Shown: positions 15,657 through 25,676, numbered from the stretch's first letter. The stretch is 64,000 bases of DNA from Sphingomonas beigongshangi (GCF_016820445.1 NZ_JADHDT010000002.1:372001-436000); one strand, 5' to 3'. Numbers and translations: made by a program. Notes: generated from the letters alone by a model not told the origin.

Positions 15657-17271
15657 GCGAGGGGGCGGCGAGCGGCCTGCGCCGCGGCGGCAGCCAGGCC
15701 GGATCGATCGGGATCGCCGGCTGGCGACGGTCGTCGATGCGGTAGAGCACGGAGCGGCCCTCGCGCCAGATCGGGGTCATGCCGGCGACGAATTCCGGGC
15801 CATAGTCGGACGGGTTGATCAGCCAGACGTAGTCGAAGGCCTGGCGCGGCAGGATCGCGAGCGAGAGCTTCAGCGGCCGCCACCATTCGCCGCGGCAGCG
15901 CCGGTCGGTGACGATCTCCGACGGATCGTGCGCGAAGCGGCCGGCCGGGGTGTAGCGCACGGTCAGCAACTGGGCGCCCGCCATCGACCATTGGTCGTTG
16001 GCATAGGCATGCCGCCTGACCAGCGCGATGCCGGGGATGTGCTCGAACCGCGAATAGGTCCAGTCGTCATAGCAATGGCGGCCGACCATCGTCACCAGGC
16101 GCGCGCCCACCGGCACGTGGTCGAGGGCCGTGAGCGTCCGGTCGTAGCTTTGCGCGTAGAGCCCATAGCTTGCCGTCTGCGCCGCGACGCGCACGCCGAA
16201 GAAGGCGAGGCCGAGCGCCGCGAAGGTCGAGGCACCGCGCAGCGACAGGCCCCGCTTCGGCCGCAGCGCGATCACCGCGATCGCCAGCACGAACGGCGCG
16301 AGCCGCATGTCGGCATAGGCCGAGCCGAAGACGATGCGCGGCAGCAGCAGATAGACGGCGAGCAGGAACAGCGCCGACAGCCCGAGGTTGCGCGAATATT
16401 CGACCCGCGAATCGCGCACCCCCTTCAGCAGGATGACGAAGAGGATCGTGACGGACACGATGTCGAACGCCATCCAGCGATCGCGCAGCACCATCGTCAC
16501 CCAGTTGATCTTCGCCTGCCAGTTGAACCAGTCCGTGGTCTGGCCGGTGACATGGTCGCCGGATCGCCAGAAGGCCATCAGCAGGAAGGGCAGCGACAGC
16601 GGCAGGCAGCCCAGCCCCGCGCGAACGAACGCCCGCGCCCAGTGGCGCGCGCCCCGGTCCGTCATCTGGTCGTGCTGGCGGATCATCTCCGCCGAGAAGG
16701 CGAGCACGCCCAGGACGCCCCAGCCGAACGTGTGGCATACCCAAAGGGCGCAGGACAGCGGCACGAACAGGGCGGCGCGCAGGCGCAGGTGCCCCGTCCG
16801 GGCAAGGCGCAGCCACAGCGCGAACAGGTTGAGCGCCAACGCCATCGACAGCGCGAAGTTCACGAAACCGAACTGGAAGGGATAGCTGTACGCGAGCGGC
16901 AGCGCGAACAGTGCGGTCGCCGGTATGCGGCCATGGACCTCGCGCGCGATCCAGAGCAATCCGGAAACGGTCAGCGCCGGGATGGCGATGACGATCAGCT
17001 TGACCGCCAGTTCCAGCCCGAAGATCGGCGCGAGCGGGATGATCAGCAGGTCGATGCCGAGATTGCCGATCAGCGACCACTGGAAATTGTACCAGTCGGC
17101 GAGCCACGGATGCCGGCCGCCGTCGAGCTGCACGGCATAGCGGCCCATATGGCCGGGCAGATCGACCAGCGGCGGGATTTGCGGCCACAGCAAGGGGATG
17201 ATCGCGACGATCACCATCGCCACGACGAAACTGCGCGTCTGCCACCAGTGCAGCTGTTGATCCTGCATCAT
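15637..17271 (-). CDS. Polytopic membrane protein, possible glycosyltransferase-like
   Basis: A 544-aa integral membrane protein with about ten hydrophobic segments up to residue 360 and a soluble, probably periplasmic, C-terminal domain of about 170 residues (HCYDDWTYSRFEHIPGI, FDYVWLINPSD). An acidic loop after the first helix (LVDLPGHMGRYAVQLDGGRHPWLADWY) resembles the first periplasmic loop of GT-C glycosyltransferases. I cannot name a family. It begins with two ATGs (17271 or 17268). It is transcribed alone and converges on the FemAB-like gene. Confidence 0.7.
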   Translation of the reverse strand: MMQDQQLHWWQTRSFVVAMVIVAIIPLLWPQIPPLVDLPGHMGRYAVQLDGGRHPWLADWYNFQWSLIGNLGIDLLIIPLAPIFGLELAVKLIVIAIPALTVSGLLWIAREVHGRIPATALFALPLAYSYPFQFGFVNFALSMALALNLFALWLRLARTGHLRLRAALFVPLSCALWVCHTFGWGVLGVLAFSAEMIRQHDQMTDRGARHWARAFVRAGLGCLPLSLPFLLMAFWRSGDHVTGQTTDWFNWQAKINWVTMVLRDRWMAFDIVSVTILFVILLKGVRDSRVEYSRNLGLSALFLLAVYLLLPRIVFGSAYADMRLAPFVLAIAVIALRPKRGLSLRGASTFAALGLAFFGVRVAAQTASYGLYAQSYDRTLTALDHVPVGARLVTMVGRHCYDDWTYSRFEHIPGIALVRRHAYANDQWSMAGAQLLTVRYTPAGRFAHDPSEIVTDRRCRGEWWRPLKLSLAILPRQAFDYVWLINPSDYGPEFVAGMTPIWREGRSVLYRIDDRRQPAIPIDPAWLPPRRRPLAAPSPILPRA

Positions 17272-17347
17272 ACCGCCTTAGTGCGCCGGCTTGGGTGCCG
17301 ACAAGCGCTTCCGCGTTGATGTGGGATGGGTGCGGCGGCGACGAGAT

Positions 17348-17369
17348 CCCCTCCCGCCGGCGGGAGGGG
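17348..17369. repeat. Palindromic CCCCTCCCGC element after argG
   Basis: A perfect 11-bp inverted repeat with no loop base: CCCCTCCCGCC at 17348-17358 and its complement at 17359-17369. It lies 7 bases after the argG stop and may act as its terminator. The same core recurs at 53724-53822 and, degenerate, near 19205. Confidence 0.65.
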
Positions 17370-17376
17370 AGGGCTG

Positions 17377-18594
17377 TCAGTCGTCGCGCCGGCCGAGCAG
17401 GCGCAGGCGCAGCGCGTTGAGCTTGATGAAGCCCGCCGCATCGCGCTGGTCATAGGCGCCCTGATCGTCCTCGAAGGTCACGACCTTTTCCGAGTACAGC
17501 GAGTTGGGCGACTTGCGGCCAACGATATAGACGCCGCCCTTGTACAGCTTCAGGCGCACGGTGCCCGAAACCTTCGCCTGGCTGTGATCGATCGCCGCCT
17601 GCAGCATCTCGCGCTCGGGGGAGAACCAGAAGCCGTTGTAGATCAGCTCGGCATAGCGGGGCGCGAGCTCGTCCTTGAGATGCGCCGCGCCGCGGTCGAG
17701 CGTGATCTGCTCGATGCCGCGATGCGCGAGGTGATAGATGGTGCCGCCCGGCGTCTCGTACATGCCACGGCTCTTCATGCCGACGAAGCGGTTCTCGACG
17801 AGATCGAGGCGGCCGATGCCGTGCTTGCGGCCGAGGTCGTTCAGCCGGGTGAGCAGCGTCGCCGGCGACACGCCCTCGCCGTTCAGCGCGACGCCGTCGC
17901 CACGTTCGAAGTCGATCGTGATATATTCCGGTGCGTCCGGCGCGTCCTCGGGATTGACGGTGCGGCTGTAGACGTAATCCGGCACCTCCTGCCACGGATC
18001 CTCCAGCACCTTACCCTCGCTGCTGGTGTGCAGCAGGTTGGCATCGGTGGAAAAGGGCGATTCGCCGCGCTTGTCCTTGGCGACGGGGATCTGGTGCGCC
18101 TCCGCGAATTCGATCAGCCTGGTACGGCTGGTCAGGTCCCATTCGCGCCACGGCGCGATCACCTTGATGTCGGGGTTGAGGGCGTAATAGCCCAACTCGA
18201 ACCGGACCTGGTCGTTGCCCTTGCCGGTCGCGCCATGGCTGACCGCGTCGGCACCCACCATCTTCGCGATCTCGATCTGGCGCTTGGCGATCAGCGGCCG
18301 TGCGATCGACGTGCCGAGCAGGTACAGCCCCTCGTAGAGCGCGTTGGCGCGCATCATCGGGAAGACGTAATCGCGCACGAATTCCTCGCGCAGATCGTCG
18401 ATGAAGATGTGCTCCGGCTTGACGCCCGCCATCTGCGCCTTCTGGCGCGCCGGCTCCAGCTCCTCGCCCTGACCCAGGTCGGCGGTGAAGGTCACCACCT
18501 CGCACTTGTATGTCTGCTGCAGCCATTTCAGGATCACGCTCGTGTCCAGGCCGCCCGAATAGGCAAGAACGACGCGGTTGATCTGATCGGCCAC
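17377..18594 (-). CDS. argG: Argininosuccinate synthase
   Basis: Joins citrulline and aspartate with ATP in arginine synthesis. The 405-aa protein has the PP-loop motif [17 protein letters not shown], the [14 protein letters not shown] stretch and [16 protein letters not shown]. The frame can begin at a GTG at 18612, but the GTG at 18594 has AAGGA seven bases upstream and gives [15 protein letters not shown], which fits the family better. A 16-bp-spaced promoter lies upstream. Downstream is the CCCCTCCCGC palindrome. Confidence 0.96.
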   Translation of the reverse strand: MADQINRVVLAYSGGLDTSVILKWLQQTYKCEVVTFTADLGQGEELEPARQKAQMAGVKPEHIFIDDLREEFVRDYVFPMMRANALYEGLYLLGTSIARPLIAKRQIEIAKMVGADAVSHGATGKGNDQVRFELGYYALNPDIKVIAPWREWDLTSRTRLIEFAEAHQIPVAKDKRGESPFSTDANLLHTSSEGKVLEDPWQEVPDYVYSRTVNPEDAPDAPEYITIDFERGDGVALNGEGVSPATLLTRLNDLGRKHGIGRLDLVENRFVGMKSRGMYETPGGTIYHLAHRGIEQITLDRGAAHLKDELAPRYAELIYNGFWFSPEREMLQAAIDHSQAKVSGTVRLKLYKGGVYIVGRKSPNSLYSEKVVTFEDDQGAYDQRDAAGFIKLNALRLRLLGRRDD

Positions 18595-18637
18595 GGCAGC
18601 ATCCTTCGGCACTTGGGAAAGGGGTATGTCGCCGCGC

Positions 18638-18665
18638 CCCTAGGGCGAAGCCGCCGCAGGTGCAA
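18638..18665 (-). promoter_or_regulatory. argG promoter candidate, TTGCAC-N16-CTAGGG
   Basis: Minus-strand TTGCAC (18660-18665), 16 bp, then CTAGGG (18638-18643). The start site would lie near 18631, giving a 5' leader of about 37 bases. Confidence 0.55.
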
Positions 18666-18741
18666 CGGTTGCGTTCACATCGGGTTTAGGCGGACGGCGC
18701 TAGGCGCCGGCGGTCGTTCGCAAAAACGGAAACCAGTCTTG

Positions 18742-19200
18742 ATGTCGCGCCTGTTCCTGCTCGTGCCCCTGATGTTCGCCGCGACGCCCGCGCTGGCCGC
18801 GGACAAGGCGCCGGCGAAAACCCCGCAAAAGGTCCAGCCAAAGGCGGCACACGGCGGGATGGAGGTGGATCCCCGCATCCGTGCCGAATTCGAGCGGACC
18901 GACGCCAATCACGACGGCTTCCTCAGCCGCGAGGAGATCGACGCCCGCGTCGCCAGGATGGACGTCGGCAAGAGCCGCATGTCGCCGGATCAGGCGAAGA
19001 TGTTCGCCAACCGCTGGTTCGTCACCGCCGATGCGAATCACGACGGCAAGGTCTCGCTGTACGAGATGCAGGGCCTGTTCCGCGCCATCGCCTCGCGCTA
19101 CGACCTGAACCACGACGGCGTCATCAGCCTGGACGAGCGTGCCGCGGCGCGCGCGGCGGTGATCGACGGCGGCAAGGGCGCGGCGCCGCAGGGTCGGTGA
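18742..19200 (+). CDS. Exported EF-hand protein
   Basis: A 152-aa secreted calcium-binding protein. A signal peptide (residues 1-19, ending PALAA) is followed by a short Lys/Pro linker and three EF-hand loops: DANHDGFLSREE, DANHDGKVSLYE and DLNHDGVISLDE. Each has acidic residues at loop positions 1, 3 and 5 and a Glu at 12. Function in the periplasm is unknown; it may buffer calcium. A CTAGGC at 18700 could be its -10, but no -35 is clear. An OmpA-family protein in this window carries the same type of loop. Confidence 0.85.
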   Translation: MSRLFLLVPLMFAATPALAADKAPAKTPQKVQPKAAHGGMEVDPRIRAEFERTDANHDGFLSREEIDARVARMDVGKSRMSPDQAKMFANRWFVTADANHDGKVSLYEMQGLFRAIASRYDLNHDGVISLDERAAARAAVIDGGKGAAPQGR

Positions 19201-19231
19201 CGGCGCCCCTTCCCCGGCGGGAGGGGCAGGC

Positions 19232-20458
19232 TCAATCCCGCAGCGCGCGCTCGCCTTCGATCATATAGTCGCGCGTGATCGGCAGTTCGGTGCGGCTGCG
19301 CGAGAACTGGATCTGGTAGTTGCACATCCCGCCATTCTCGAACGCCATCGCGGCGCCGGCGAGATAGAAGGTCCACATGCGGTAGAAGCGCTCGTCGTAG
19401 AGGCCGACGATCGCATCGCGCGCCGCGACGGTGCGGCGGTACCATTCGTGGAGCGTGTGCGCATAGTGCAGGCGCAGCACCTCGACGTCCGTCAGGAACA
19501 TGCGCAGCCCCTCGAACGCCGTCATGATTTCCGACAGGGCCGGGTTGTAGCCGCCGGGGAAGATGTACTTGGCGGTCCAGTCGTCCGTGACGCCGGGCTT
19601 GCCGAGCCGGCCGATCGTGTGGAGCAGCGTGACGCCGTCCGCCGTCATGAGATCGCGGCACTTGGTGAAGAACGTGCGATATTGCGGCGGCCCGACATGC
19701 TCGAACATGCCGACCGAGACGATGCGGTCGAATTTGCCCTCGACCCGGCGATAGTCGATGAGTTCGAAACGCACCTTGTCGGCGACGCCCGCCGCCGCCG
19801 CGCGCTCGCGCGCGATCTTGAGCTGTTCCTCCGACAGCGTGACGCCGAGCACCTCGACCCCGAACTTGCGGTTGAGGTAGAGCGCCATTCCGCCCCAGCC
19901 GCAGCCGATGTCGAGCACGCGCATGCCGGGCCGGATCGCGAGCTTCGCGGCGATATGCGCGAGCTTGTCCTCCTGCGCCTTCTCCAGCGTATTGGCGGGA
20001 TCGGTGAAATAGGCGCAGCTGTATTGCTTGTCGCGGTCGAGGAACAGGTCGTAGAGCCGCGCCGACAGGTCGTAGTGATGCGCGACGTTGCGCTTCGAGC
20101 GGCGCTCCATGTTGACGCGGTCGATGCGGTGCTTGACCGCCGCGGCCGCCCGCGCGGGGGCGGAGGCACCGAGCCGGTCCTGCCCCGCTTCCCACGGGTC
20201 GTTTGCGGTCATCAGCCGGACGAGGCGCATGATGTCGTCGCCGTCGACGCTGATCCCGCCGTCCATGTACGATTCCCCCGCGCCCAGCGACGGATTGGCG
20301 AGGATGCGACGGACGACGCCGTCATTGTGGAAGCGCAGCACGACATGGCCGAGGTCGGCGTCGGGCTTGCCGAAGGTGACGGCAGGATGTCCGGGTCGGT
20401 GGAGGGTCAGTTCGCCGCGGGTGACAGCGCGGCGGAGGAAGGTGTCGATCAGCGCCAT
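19232..20458 (-). CDS. Cyclopropane-fatty-acyl-phospholipid synthase family methyltransferase
   Basis: A 408-aa SAM-dependent methyltransferase. The N-terminal 110 residues are the lipid-binding region (ESYMDGGISVDGDDIMRLV). Then come YDLFLDRDKQYSCAYFTDPANTLEKAQ, the SAM motif VLDIGCGWGGMALYLNRKFG and VSVGMFEHVGPPQYRTFF. The family methylates double bonds of membrane fatty acids. The start at 20458 was preferred over a GTG-type start 15 codons upstream because MALIDTFLRRAV matches the family N-terminus. No lipid gene is adjacent. Confidence 0.9.
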   Translation of the reverse strand: MALIDTFLRRAVTRGELTLHRPGHPAVTFGKPDADLGHVVLRFHNDGVVRRILANPSLGAGESYMDGGISVDGDDIMRLVRLMTANDPWEAGQDRLGASAPARAAAAVKHRIDRVNMERRSKRNVAHHYDLSARLYDLFLDRDKQYSCAYFTDPANTLEKAQEDKLAHIAAKLAIRPGMRVLDIGCGWGGMALYLNRKFGVEVLGVTLSEEQLKIARERAAAAGVADKVRFELIDYRRVEGKFDRIVSVGMFEHVGPPQYRTFFTKCRDLMTADGVTLLHTIGRLGKPGVTDDWTAKYIFPGGYNPALSEIMTAFEGLRMFLTDVEVLRLHYAHTLHEWYRRTVAARDAIVGLYDERFYRMWTFYLAGAAMAFENGGMCNYQIQFSRSRTELPITRDYMIEGERALRD

Positions 20459-20549
20459 GGCCCGTGTCCGTAACGACCCGCAGGGGCAGAGCGCAACCGA
20501 CATTGGTAAGGGTTACGGCTATTTCATCTTTACGCCGCGTGCGGGAGGC

Positions 20550-21311
20550 TCAGATGCCCGCGTACCAGTCGTAGTCGACGTTATCCTCCCAATAGCCGCC
20601 CTGGCCCTTGCCGATGCCGTCGAGGCTGGCGACGGCGGTGATCCCGGTCACGTATTTGGCATGCTTGTAGCCGAGTTGCCGTTCGACGCGCAGGCGCACC
20701 GGCGCGCCATGCGCGACCTCCAGCCGCCGCCCGTTCATCTTGAGCGCGAGGATCGTCTGGGGATGGAAGGCGTCGATCGTGTCGATCGATTCGTAATAGG
20801 GCTGGCCGTTGTAGAGGTCGGCGCAGGTGAAGACGACGTAGCGCGCGCTGCGGCGCAGGCCCGCCGCCTTGAGCACGGTGCCCAGCATCGGTCCCTGCCA
20901 CTGGCCGATCGCGCTCCACCCCTCGACACAGTCGTGCCGCGTGATCTGGGAGCGGGAGGGCATGGCCGCGAGGTCGGCGAGCCGCAGCGACAGCGGCCGG
21001 TCGACCAGCCCGCCGACCGCGAGGCGATAGCTGGCGAAGCCGTCCGCCACCATCGCGGCATAGGCGGGCGTGCCGGGGTCGCGCGTGCCGTTGGCGCGGA
21101 AGATCGGCGACATTTGGTCCGGGCGGAACTCCGGCGCGAGCGCGCCGCGGTCCGTCAGCGCGCGCTGCAGCCCCTTGTGCATGTCGTCGCCGGCGAACAG
21201 GATTCGTCGCGCGGCGGGCTGCTGGATCACCTTGTCGCAGCCGGCGAGCAGCAGCCCGGCGCCACCGGCCAGCAGGTTGCGGCGGTGAAGAGAGGGGCGG
21301 GGCAGGATCAT
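20550..21311 (-). CDS. Molybdopterin-dependent oxidoreductase, Tat-exported lipoprotein
   Basis: Sulfite-oxidase-fold enzyme of 253 aa. The N-terminus has the twin arginines LHRRNLL and then a lipobox LLAGC, so it should be folded with cofactor, exported by Tat and lipid-anchored. The molybdenum-ligating Cys is in ITRHDCVEGWSAIGQWQG. Later motifs are YYESIDTIDAFHPQTILALKMNG and LGYKHAKYVTGI. ATGA overlap joins its start to the stop of the cytochrome b561 gene. Together they look like a periplasmic reductase or oxidase plus quinone-linked membrane subunit. The substrate is unknown; MsrPQ is a related arrangement. Confidence 0.88.
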   Translation of the reverse strand: MILPRPSLHRRNLLAGGAGLLLAGCDKVIQQPAARRILFAGDDMHKGLQRALTDRGALAPEFRPDQMSPIFRANGTRDPGTPAYAAMVADGFASYRLAVGGLVDRPLSLRLADLAAMPSRSQITRHDCVEGWSAIGQWQGPMLGTVLKAAGLRRSARYVVFTCADLYNGQPYYESIDTIDAFHPQTILALKMNGRRLEVAHGAPVRLRVERQLGYKHAKYVTGITAVASLDGIGKGQGGYWEDNVDYDWYAGI

Positions 21312-22036
21312 TCGGGCACCCTCCATCGACCGGTGATCATCGAACGCAGTTCGTTGCCCGCGCCCGCCAGGATGACGAGGACGAGATGGATCACCGCGAA
21401 GCCGCCGAGGAGGCTTGCCGCGATGAAGTGCACCGACCGCGCCGACTGGCGGCCGCCGAACAGGTCGAGCAGCCACGGCCAGGCAGCGTCCATCCCTGGC
21501 GACAGCGCGAGCCCCGTCAGGATCATCACCGGCAATGCGACGAAGAGGACGAGGATGTAGCTCCACTTCTGCAGCGAATTGTACGCGGCCGGATCATCCG
21601 CATCGTGGAAGCGGAAGTTCCAGTGATCGCGCACGTCCTCGGCCAGATGCGCCGGACTGACGTCGGCGCGGGTCAGCCGCAGCCGCCGGAAATGTCGGTT
21701 GAGCACGCTCGCGATCATGAACGCGGCGAGCCCGAAGGCGAAGACGAGCGCGAAGAAGAGGTGCCAGCGCCGCGAGATGGCGAGATTGTAGCTCGACGGG
21801 ATCGTCAGCCATGCGGGGAAACGGGGCAGCTGCGCCCAGGCATGGTCGAAGTTGGCGCCATAGCGTCCCCAATAGAGTCGGGGATGCGCATTCGAGATGC
21901 CGAGCCCCGAACCGAGCAGGATGAAAAAAGCTATCGCATTGATCCAGTGCCATAGTCGCGTCGTCAGGGCATGGCGACGCAGGATCGTGCCGGGTGGCGA
22001 CCCGGTCCGGGCGACATCGGGGGCTGGCGCAATCAT
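21308..22036 (-). CDS. Cytochrome b561-type membrane subunit
   Basis: A 242-aa di-heme membrane cytochrome. Four or five membrane helices carry the probable heme ligands in TRLWHWINAIAFFILLGSGL, RRWHLFFALVFAFGLAAF, VHFIAASLLGGFAVIH and the nearby His residues. It would pass electrons between the quinone pool and the molybdoenzyme whose start codon overlaps its stop. Only 26 bp separate its start from the divergent flavin reductase gene. Confidence 0.87.
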   Translation of the reverse strand: MIAPAPDVARTGSPPGTILRRHALTTRLWHWINAIAFFILLGSGLGISNAHPRLYWGRYGANFDHAWAQLPRFPAWLTIPSSYNLAISRRWHLFFALVFAFGLAAFMIASVLNRHFRRLRLTRADVSPAHLAEDVRDHWNFRFHDADDPAAYNSLQKWSYILVLFVALPVMILTGLALSPGMDAAWPWLLDLFGGRQSARSVHFIAASLLGGFAVIHLVLVILAGAGNELRSMITGRWRVPE

Positions 22037-22062
22037 GATCCATGTGTAGCAGAATTTGCGTC

Positions 22063-22680
22063 ATGACCGAATGGCATTTCTACGAACCCCGCGCCGGCCA
22101 CGGCCTTGCGCACGATCCCCTCAACGCGATCGTCGCGCCGCGGCCGATCGGTTGGATCGGCAGCGTGTCGCAGGACGGCGTCGCCAATCTCGCGCCGTAC
22201 AGCTTCTTCAACCTCGTCAACTACACGCCGCCGCTGATCGCCTTCTCGTCGATGGGGTGGAAGGACAGCGTCGCCAATATCGCTGCGACCGGCGCCTTCA
22301 CCTGGAACCTCGCGACGCGCGACCTCGCGGAGGCGATGAACGCGAGCGCGGCGAGCGTATCGCCGGCGGTGGACGAATTCGCGCTGGCGGGGATCGAGAC
22401 CGCGCCGTCGCGGCTGATCGCGCCGCCGCGGGTCGCGGCGAGCCCCGCGTCGTTCGAATGCCGGCTGACCCAGCTCATCCGGCTGGAGACGAAGGAGGGG
22501 CGCGAACTCGACCAATGGCTGGTGATCGGCGAGGCGGTGGGCATCCACATCGATCGTGCGATGCTGGAGGACGGCGTCTATCAGACCGCCCGCGCGCGGC
22601 CGATCCTGCGCGGCGGCGGCCCCGCCGACTATTTCGAGATCGGCGAGGACGCGCTGTTCCGGATGCGCCGGCCGGGGTGA
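22063..22680 (+). CDS. Flavin reductase family protein
   Basis: A 205-aa FMN-binding split-barrel protein. Signatures are NAIVAPRPIGWIGSVSQDGVANLAPYSFFNLVNYTPPLIAFSS near the N-terminus, with the flavin-contacting APYS motif. Members reduce FMN or act on flavin-linked substrates. The ATG at 22063 has no clear Shine-Dalgarno; the upstream in-frame start at 22042 adds seven unlikely residues. It is divergent from the cytochrome b561 gene. Confidence 0.88.
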   Translation: MTEWHFYEPRAGHGLAHDPLNAIVAPRPIGWIGSVSQDGVANLAPYSFFNLVNYTPPLIAFSSMGWKDSVANIAATGAFTWNLATRDLAEAMNASAASVSPAVDEFALAGIETAPSRLIAPPRVAASPASFECRLTQLIRLETKEGRELDQWLVIGEAVGIHIDRAMLEDGVYQTARARPILRGGGPADYFEIGEDALFRMRRPG

Positions 22681-22690
22681 GCCTGTCCGC

Positions 22691-23449
22691 TCAGCCGTAG
22701 GCGCGCCAGAAGAACACCGCCGTGGTCACGGCGGTGACGAGCAATGTCCAGCCTCGGATCGCCCAGGCGGGTGCCCGCGATCCGATGAGCGCGCCGAGCC
22801 AGCCGCCGAGGATCGATCCGGCCAGCATCGGCAGGCAGTAGCGCCATGCGATCACGCCGGAGACGACGAAGATGATCGTCGCCGCGCTGTTGGCGACGGC
22901 GAGCATCAGCGTGCGCGGCGCGGCGAGGACGGCGGGATGCGCGCCGGTGAGCACGCCCCACATCGCGGTCAGCATCATGCCGACGCCACCGCCGAAATAG
23001 CCGCCATAGACGCCCAGCAGCGCCTGCCCCGCCATCACCGCGCGCGAACCGGCGCGGAAGCGGCTCGCCACCCAGTCGGCGGCATGGCGGCCGAGTGCGA
23101 TCGCGACCGTCGCGGCGAGCAGCAGCCAGGGCACGATGACGTCGAACGCGCGCGCCGGCGTCCATACGAGCAGCAGGCTGCCGACGAGTCCGCCCAGGAA
23201 GGTCACGACGGACAGGGTGCGGACGGCGACCCCGCCGATCGGCGCGAGCCCGGCGCGATAGGTCCAGGCGCTGGCGATCGCACCCGGCTGGACCGCGACA
23301 TTGCTGGTCGCATTGGCCTGTGTCGACGGCAGGCCGAGCGCGATCAGCGTCGGCATGGTCGCGAACGATCCGCCACCCGCCAGCGCGTTCATCGCGCCGC
23401 CGAGCACGCCGGCGCCGCCCGCCAGCGTGAGCGATGGCGCGTCGATCAA
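22691..23449 (-). CDS. TauE/SafE family membrane transporter
   Basis: A 252-aa polytopic protein with about eight helices and the family's paired glycine-rich signature (GGAMNALAGGGSFATMPTLIALG, GGYFGGGVGMMLTAMWG). The family exports sulfite or organosulfonates. The start is a TTG at 23449, six bases after the rlmN stop; the next ATG would remove the first helix. It is probably co-transcribed with rlmN. Confidence 0.85.
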   Translation of the reverse strand: MIDAPSLTLAGGAGVLGGAMNALAGGGSFATMPTLIALGLPSTQANATSNVAVQPGAIASAWTYRAGLAPIGGVAVRTLSVVTFLGGLVGSLLLVWTPARAFDVIVPWLLLAATVAIALGRHAADWVASRFRAGSRAVMAGQALLGVYGGYFGGGVGMMLTAMWGVLTGAHPAVLAAPRTLMLAVANSAATIIFVVSGVIAWRYCLPMLAGSILGGWLGALIGSRAPAWAIRGWTLLVTAVTTAVFFWRAYG

Positions 23450-23455
23450 GCGGCG

Positions 23456-24664
23456 TCAGCCAATGGCGGCCATCTTCTCGTCCGCCTCGCGGTCGAGTTG
23501 CGCGCGGCTCTTCTTCTCGGCGGCGGTCTTGAGCTGTCCGCAGGCGGCATCGATGTCGCGGCCGCGCGGGGTGCGCACGGGGGCGGAGATCCCCGCCTCG
23601 AACACGATGTTCGAAAACGAGCGGATGCGCTCCGGCGTCGAGCATTCGTACGGCGCGCCGGGCCAGGGGTTGAACGGGATCAGATTGACCTTGGCGGGCA
23701 GCTTGTACTGGCGCAGCAGGCGCACCAGTTCCCGCGCGTCGTCGTCCGAATCATTCTTGTCCTTCAGCATCACATATTCGAACGTGATGCGCCGCGCATT
23801 GTTGGCGCCGGGATAGTCGGCGCACGCCTGCAACAGCGCCTCGATCCCGTATTTCTTGTTCAGCGGCACGATTTCGTCGCGAACGTCCTTGGTCACGGCA
23901 TGGAGCGAGACGGCAAGATTGACCCCTATCTCCTCCCCCGCCCGCGCCATCATCGGCACGACGCCGCTGGTCGACAGGGTGATGCGGCGCTTCGACAGCG
24001 CCAGGCCGTCACCGTCCATCACCAGCTTCAACGCGTCGCGGACCGCATCGAAATTGTAGAGCGGCTCGCCCATGCCCATCATCACGATGTTGGTGAGCAG
24101 GCGCCCCTCCGGCTGGCTCGGCCATTCGCCCAGCGCATCGCGCGCGAGCATCACCTGGCCGACGATCTCGCCCGGCGTCAGGTTGCGCACCAGCCGCATC
24201 GTGCCGGTGTGGCAGAAGCGGCAGTTGAGCGTGCAGCCGACCTGGCTGGACACGCACAGCGTTCCCCGATCGGCATCGGGGATGAACACCATCTCGTAAT
24301 CCTGGCCGTCCGGCGATCGCAGCAGCCACTTGCGCGTGCCGTCGTTCGACACCTGCGCCTCGACGACGTCGGGGCGGCCGATCACGAACCGCTCGGCGAG
24401 CCAGGGATGCTGCGCCTTGGCGATATCGGTCATCTGCGCGAATTCGGTCGCGCCGCGGTTGTAGAGCCAGTGCCAGATCTGCTTGGCACGCAATTTCGCC
24501 TGGCGCGCGTCCAACCCCGCCTCGGCGAGCGTGGTGCGCAGCTGCTCCTTCGACAGGCCGATCAGGTCGATGCGCCCGTCCTCCCGCAGCGACGGCGCGC
24601 GCGGCACGGGCACAGGATCGATATGGCCCGGAATGGGCATGGGCGGGGACGACACTGTCAGCAT
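23456..24664 (-). CDS. rlmN: 23S rRNA (adenine-2503-C2)-methyltransferase RlmN
   Basis: Radical-SAM enzyme that methylates A2503 of 23S rRNA and A37 of some tRNAs. The 402-aa protein has the cluster motif [11 protein letters not shown] (Cys-x3-Cys-x2-Cys), [11 protein letters not shown], the His in VSLHAVTKD and a late Cys in [12 protein letters not shown] for the methyl-Cys mechanism. The frame extends to 24844; the ATG at 24664 gives normal length. ATGs at 24676 and 24640 are alternatives, and no site has a clear Shine-Dalgarno. Confidence 0.95.
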   Translation of the reverse strand: MLTVSSPPMPIPGHIDPVPVPRAPSLREDGRIDLIGLSKEQLRTTLAEAGLDARQAKLRAKQIWHWLYNRGATEFAQMTDIAKAQHPWLAERFVIGRPDVVEAQVSNDGTRKWLLRSPDGQDYEMVFIPDADRGTLCVSSQVGCTLNCRFCHTGTMRLVRNLTPGEIVGQVMLARDALGEWPSQPEGRLLTNIVMMGMGEPLYNFDAVRDALKLVMDGDGLALSKRRITLSTSGVVPMMARAGEEIGVNLAVSLHAVTKDVRDEIVPLNKKYGIEALLQACADYPGANNARRITFEYVMLKDKNDSDDDARELVRLLRQYKLPAKVNLIPFNPWPGAPYECSTPERIRSFSNIVFEAGISAPVRTPRGRDIDAACGQLKTAAEKKSRAQLDREADEKMAAIG

Positions 24665-24717
24665 GCCCGCGCACATAGGCGAAAACGGCCGTGATTTCCA
24701 CTCCCGCCCGGAAAGGC

Positions 24718-25605
24718 TCAGCGCAGGGGCAGGTCGAGTTCCATCATCGCCTCGCTCTCGGGCACGTCGGGAAAGAAGGACAGGCGTCGGCCATAGAGCG
24801 GCGCGTCGGCAGGGGCTTCGCCGCTCGGCGGCAGCCAGTCGCAATACAGCACGAGGGCCGCCGCCGCGAGCGCGGCGTCGCCGCCGACGACGCGCAGCAT
24901 TGCGGCGCGTCCGGCCGGGACGACGTCGCGGTAGAAGCCGGCGGCGCGTTCCTCGTCGGTGGGGAGGTGATCGGTGGCGACCGCGAGGCCGAGGCGATGG
25001 TCCGCTGGCGCCACAGCCTCCGGATCGGTATGGAAGAGATTATAGGTATCGTGCCGCGCGGGCGGCAGATGGTTGGCCTTGCGAAAGGCGATGAAGCGGC
25101 GGATCGTTTCCCCGAGCCGAGCGGGATCGCCGCGATGCTCCAGAACGACGACGGGAACGGCGGGGCGATCGACGACCACGACATCGGCGGGGGTGGGAAC
25201 GGTCATCACGTTTCTCCTGGCGAGGGTGAGCGGCGCAAGCGCCCCATGCCACGATGCCCAGTCGGGCGCCGCGCGGAAGGCCGCCGGCGCCTGGCCCAGC
25301 CGCGCCCGGAAGGCGCGGGCGAAGGCATCGGGTGCGCCATAGCCTGCGTCGAGCGCGACCGTCGTGACGGTTTCGCCCGCGCGATAGGCGAGCCGGTGCG
25401 ACGCACGCTCCAATCGCGACAGCTGGACGTACCGATGGAGCGGCAGGCCGAGGCAGGCGGTAAACTGGCGGTGGAAATGATGCGGGGAGAAAGCGGCGAG
25501 CGCGCTCAGCCGGTCGAGCGACAGATCGGCGTCGGGATGCCGGTCGATATGATCGAGCACCCTGCGCATCCGCTCGTGATAGCGACGGGTCGTCTCCGCG
25601 TGCAT
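24718..25605 (-). CDS. AraC-family regulator with GyrI-like effector domain
   Basis: A 295-aa regulator. The N-terminal double helix-turn-helix (about 10-112) has [42 protein letters not shown] and [34 protein letters not shown] GyrI-like small-molecule-binding domain covers about 138-295 ([24 protein letters not shown]). This DNA-binding-first order is the Rob/SoxS-with-GyrI type and suggests control of drug or toxin responses. No obvious target gene is adjacent. Confidence 0.9.
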   Translation of the reverse strand: MHAETTRRYHERMRRVLDHIDRHPDADLSLDRLSALAAFSPHHFHRQFTACLGLPLHRYVQLSRLERASHRLAYRAGETVTTVALDAGYGAPDAFARAFRARLGQAPAAFRAAPDWASWHGALAPLTLARRNVMTVPTPADVVVVDRPAVPVVVLEHRGDPARLGETIRRFIAFRKANHLPPARHDTYNLFHTDPEAVAPADHRLGLAVATDHLPTDEERAAGFYRDVVPAGRAAMLRVVGGDAALAAAALVLYCDWLPPSGEAPADAPLYGRRLSFFPDVPESEAMMELDLPLR

Positions 25606-25676
25606 CCCATTCCCCGTGTCGTGGCGATCGACGCGATAGCCGCGGGACGCCGCGGCCGGCTCGGCCGATCTTGCCT

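Noticed and set aside
15433..17319. A 628-codon plus-strand frame opposite the polytopic membrane gene
   Set aside because: The translation is Arg/His/Gln-rich with no domains, while the minus strand encodes clear membrane helices.
24481..24500. TGGCACG resembling a sigma-54 -24 box
   Set aside because: It lies inside rlmN and lacks a TTGC at the right spacing.
22556..24694. A 712-codon plus-strand frame over TauE/SafE and rlmN
   Set aside because: It is antisense to two recognised genes and has no family features.
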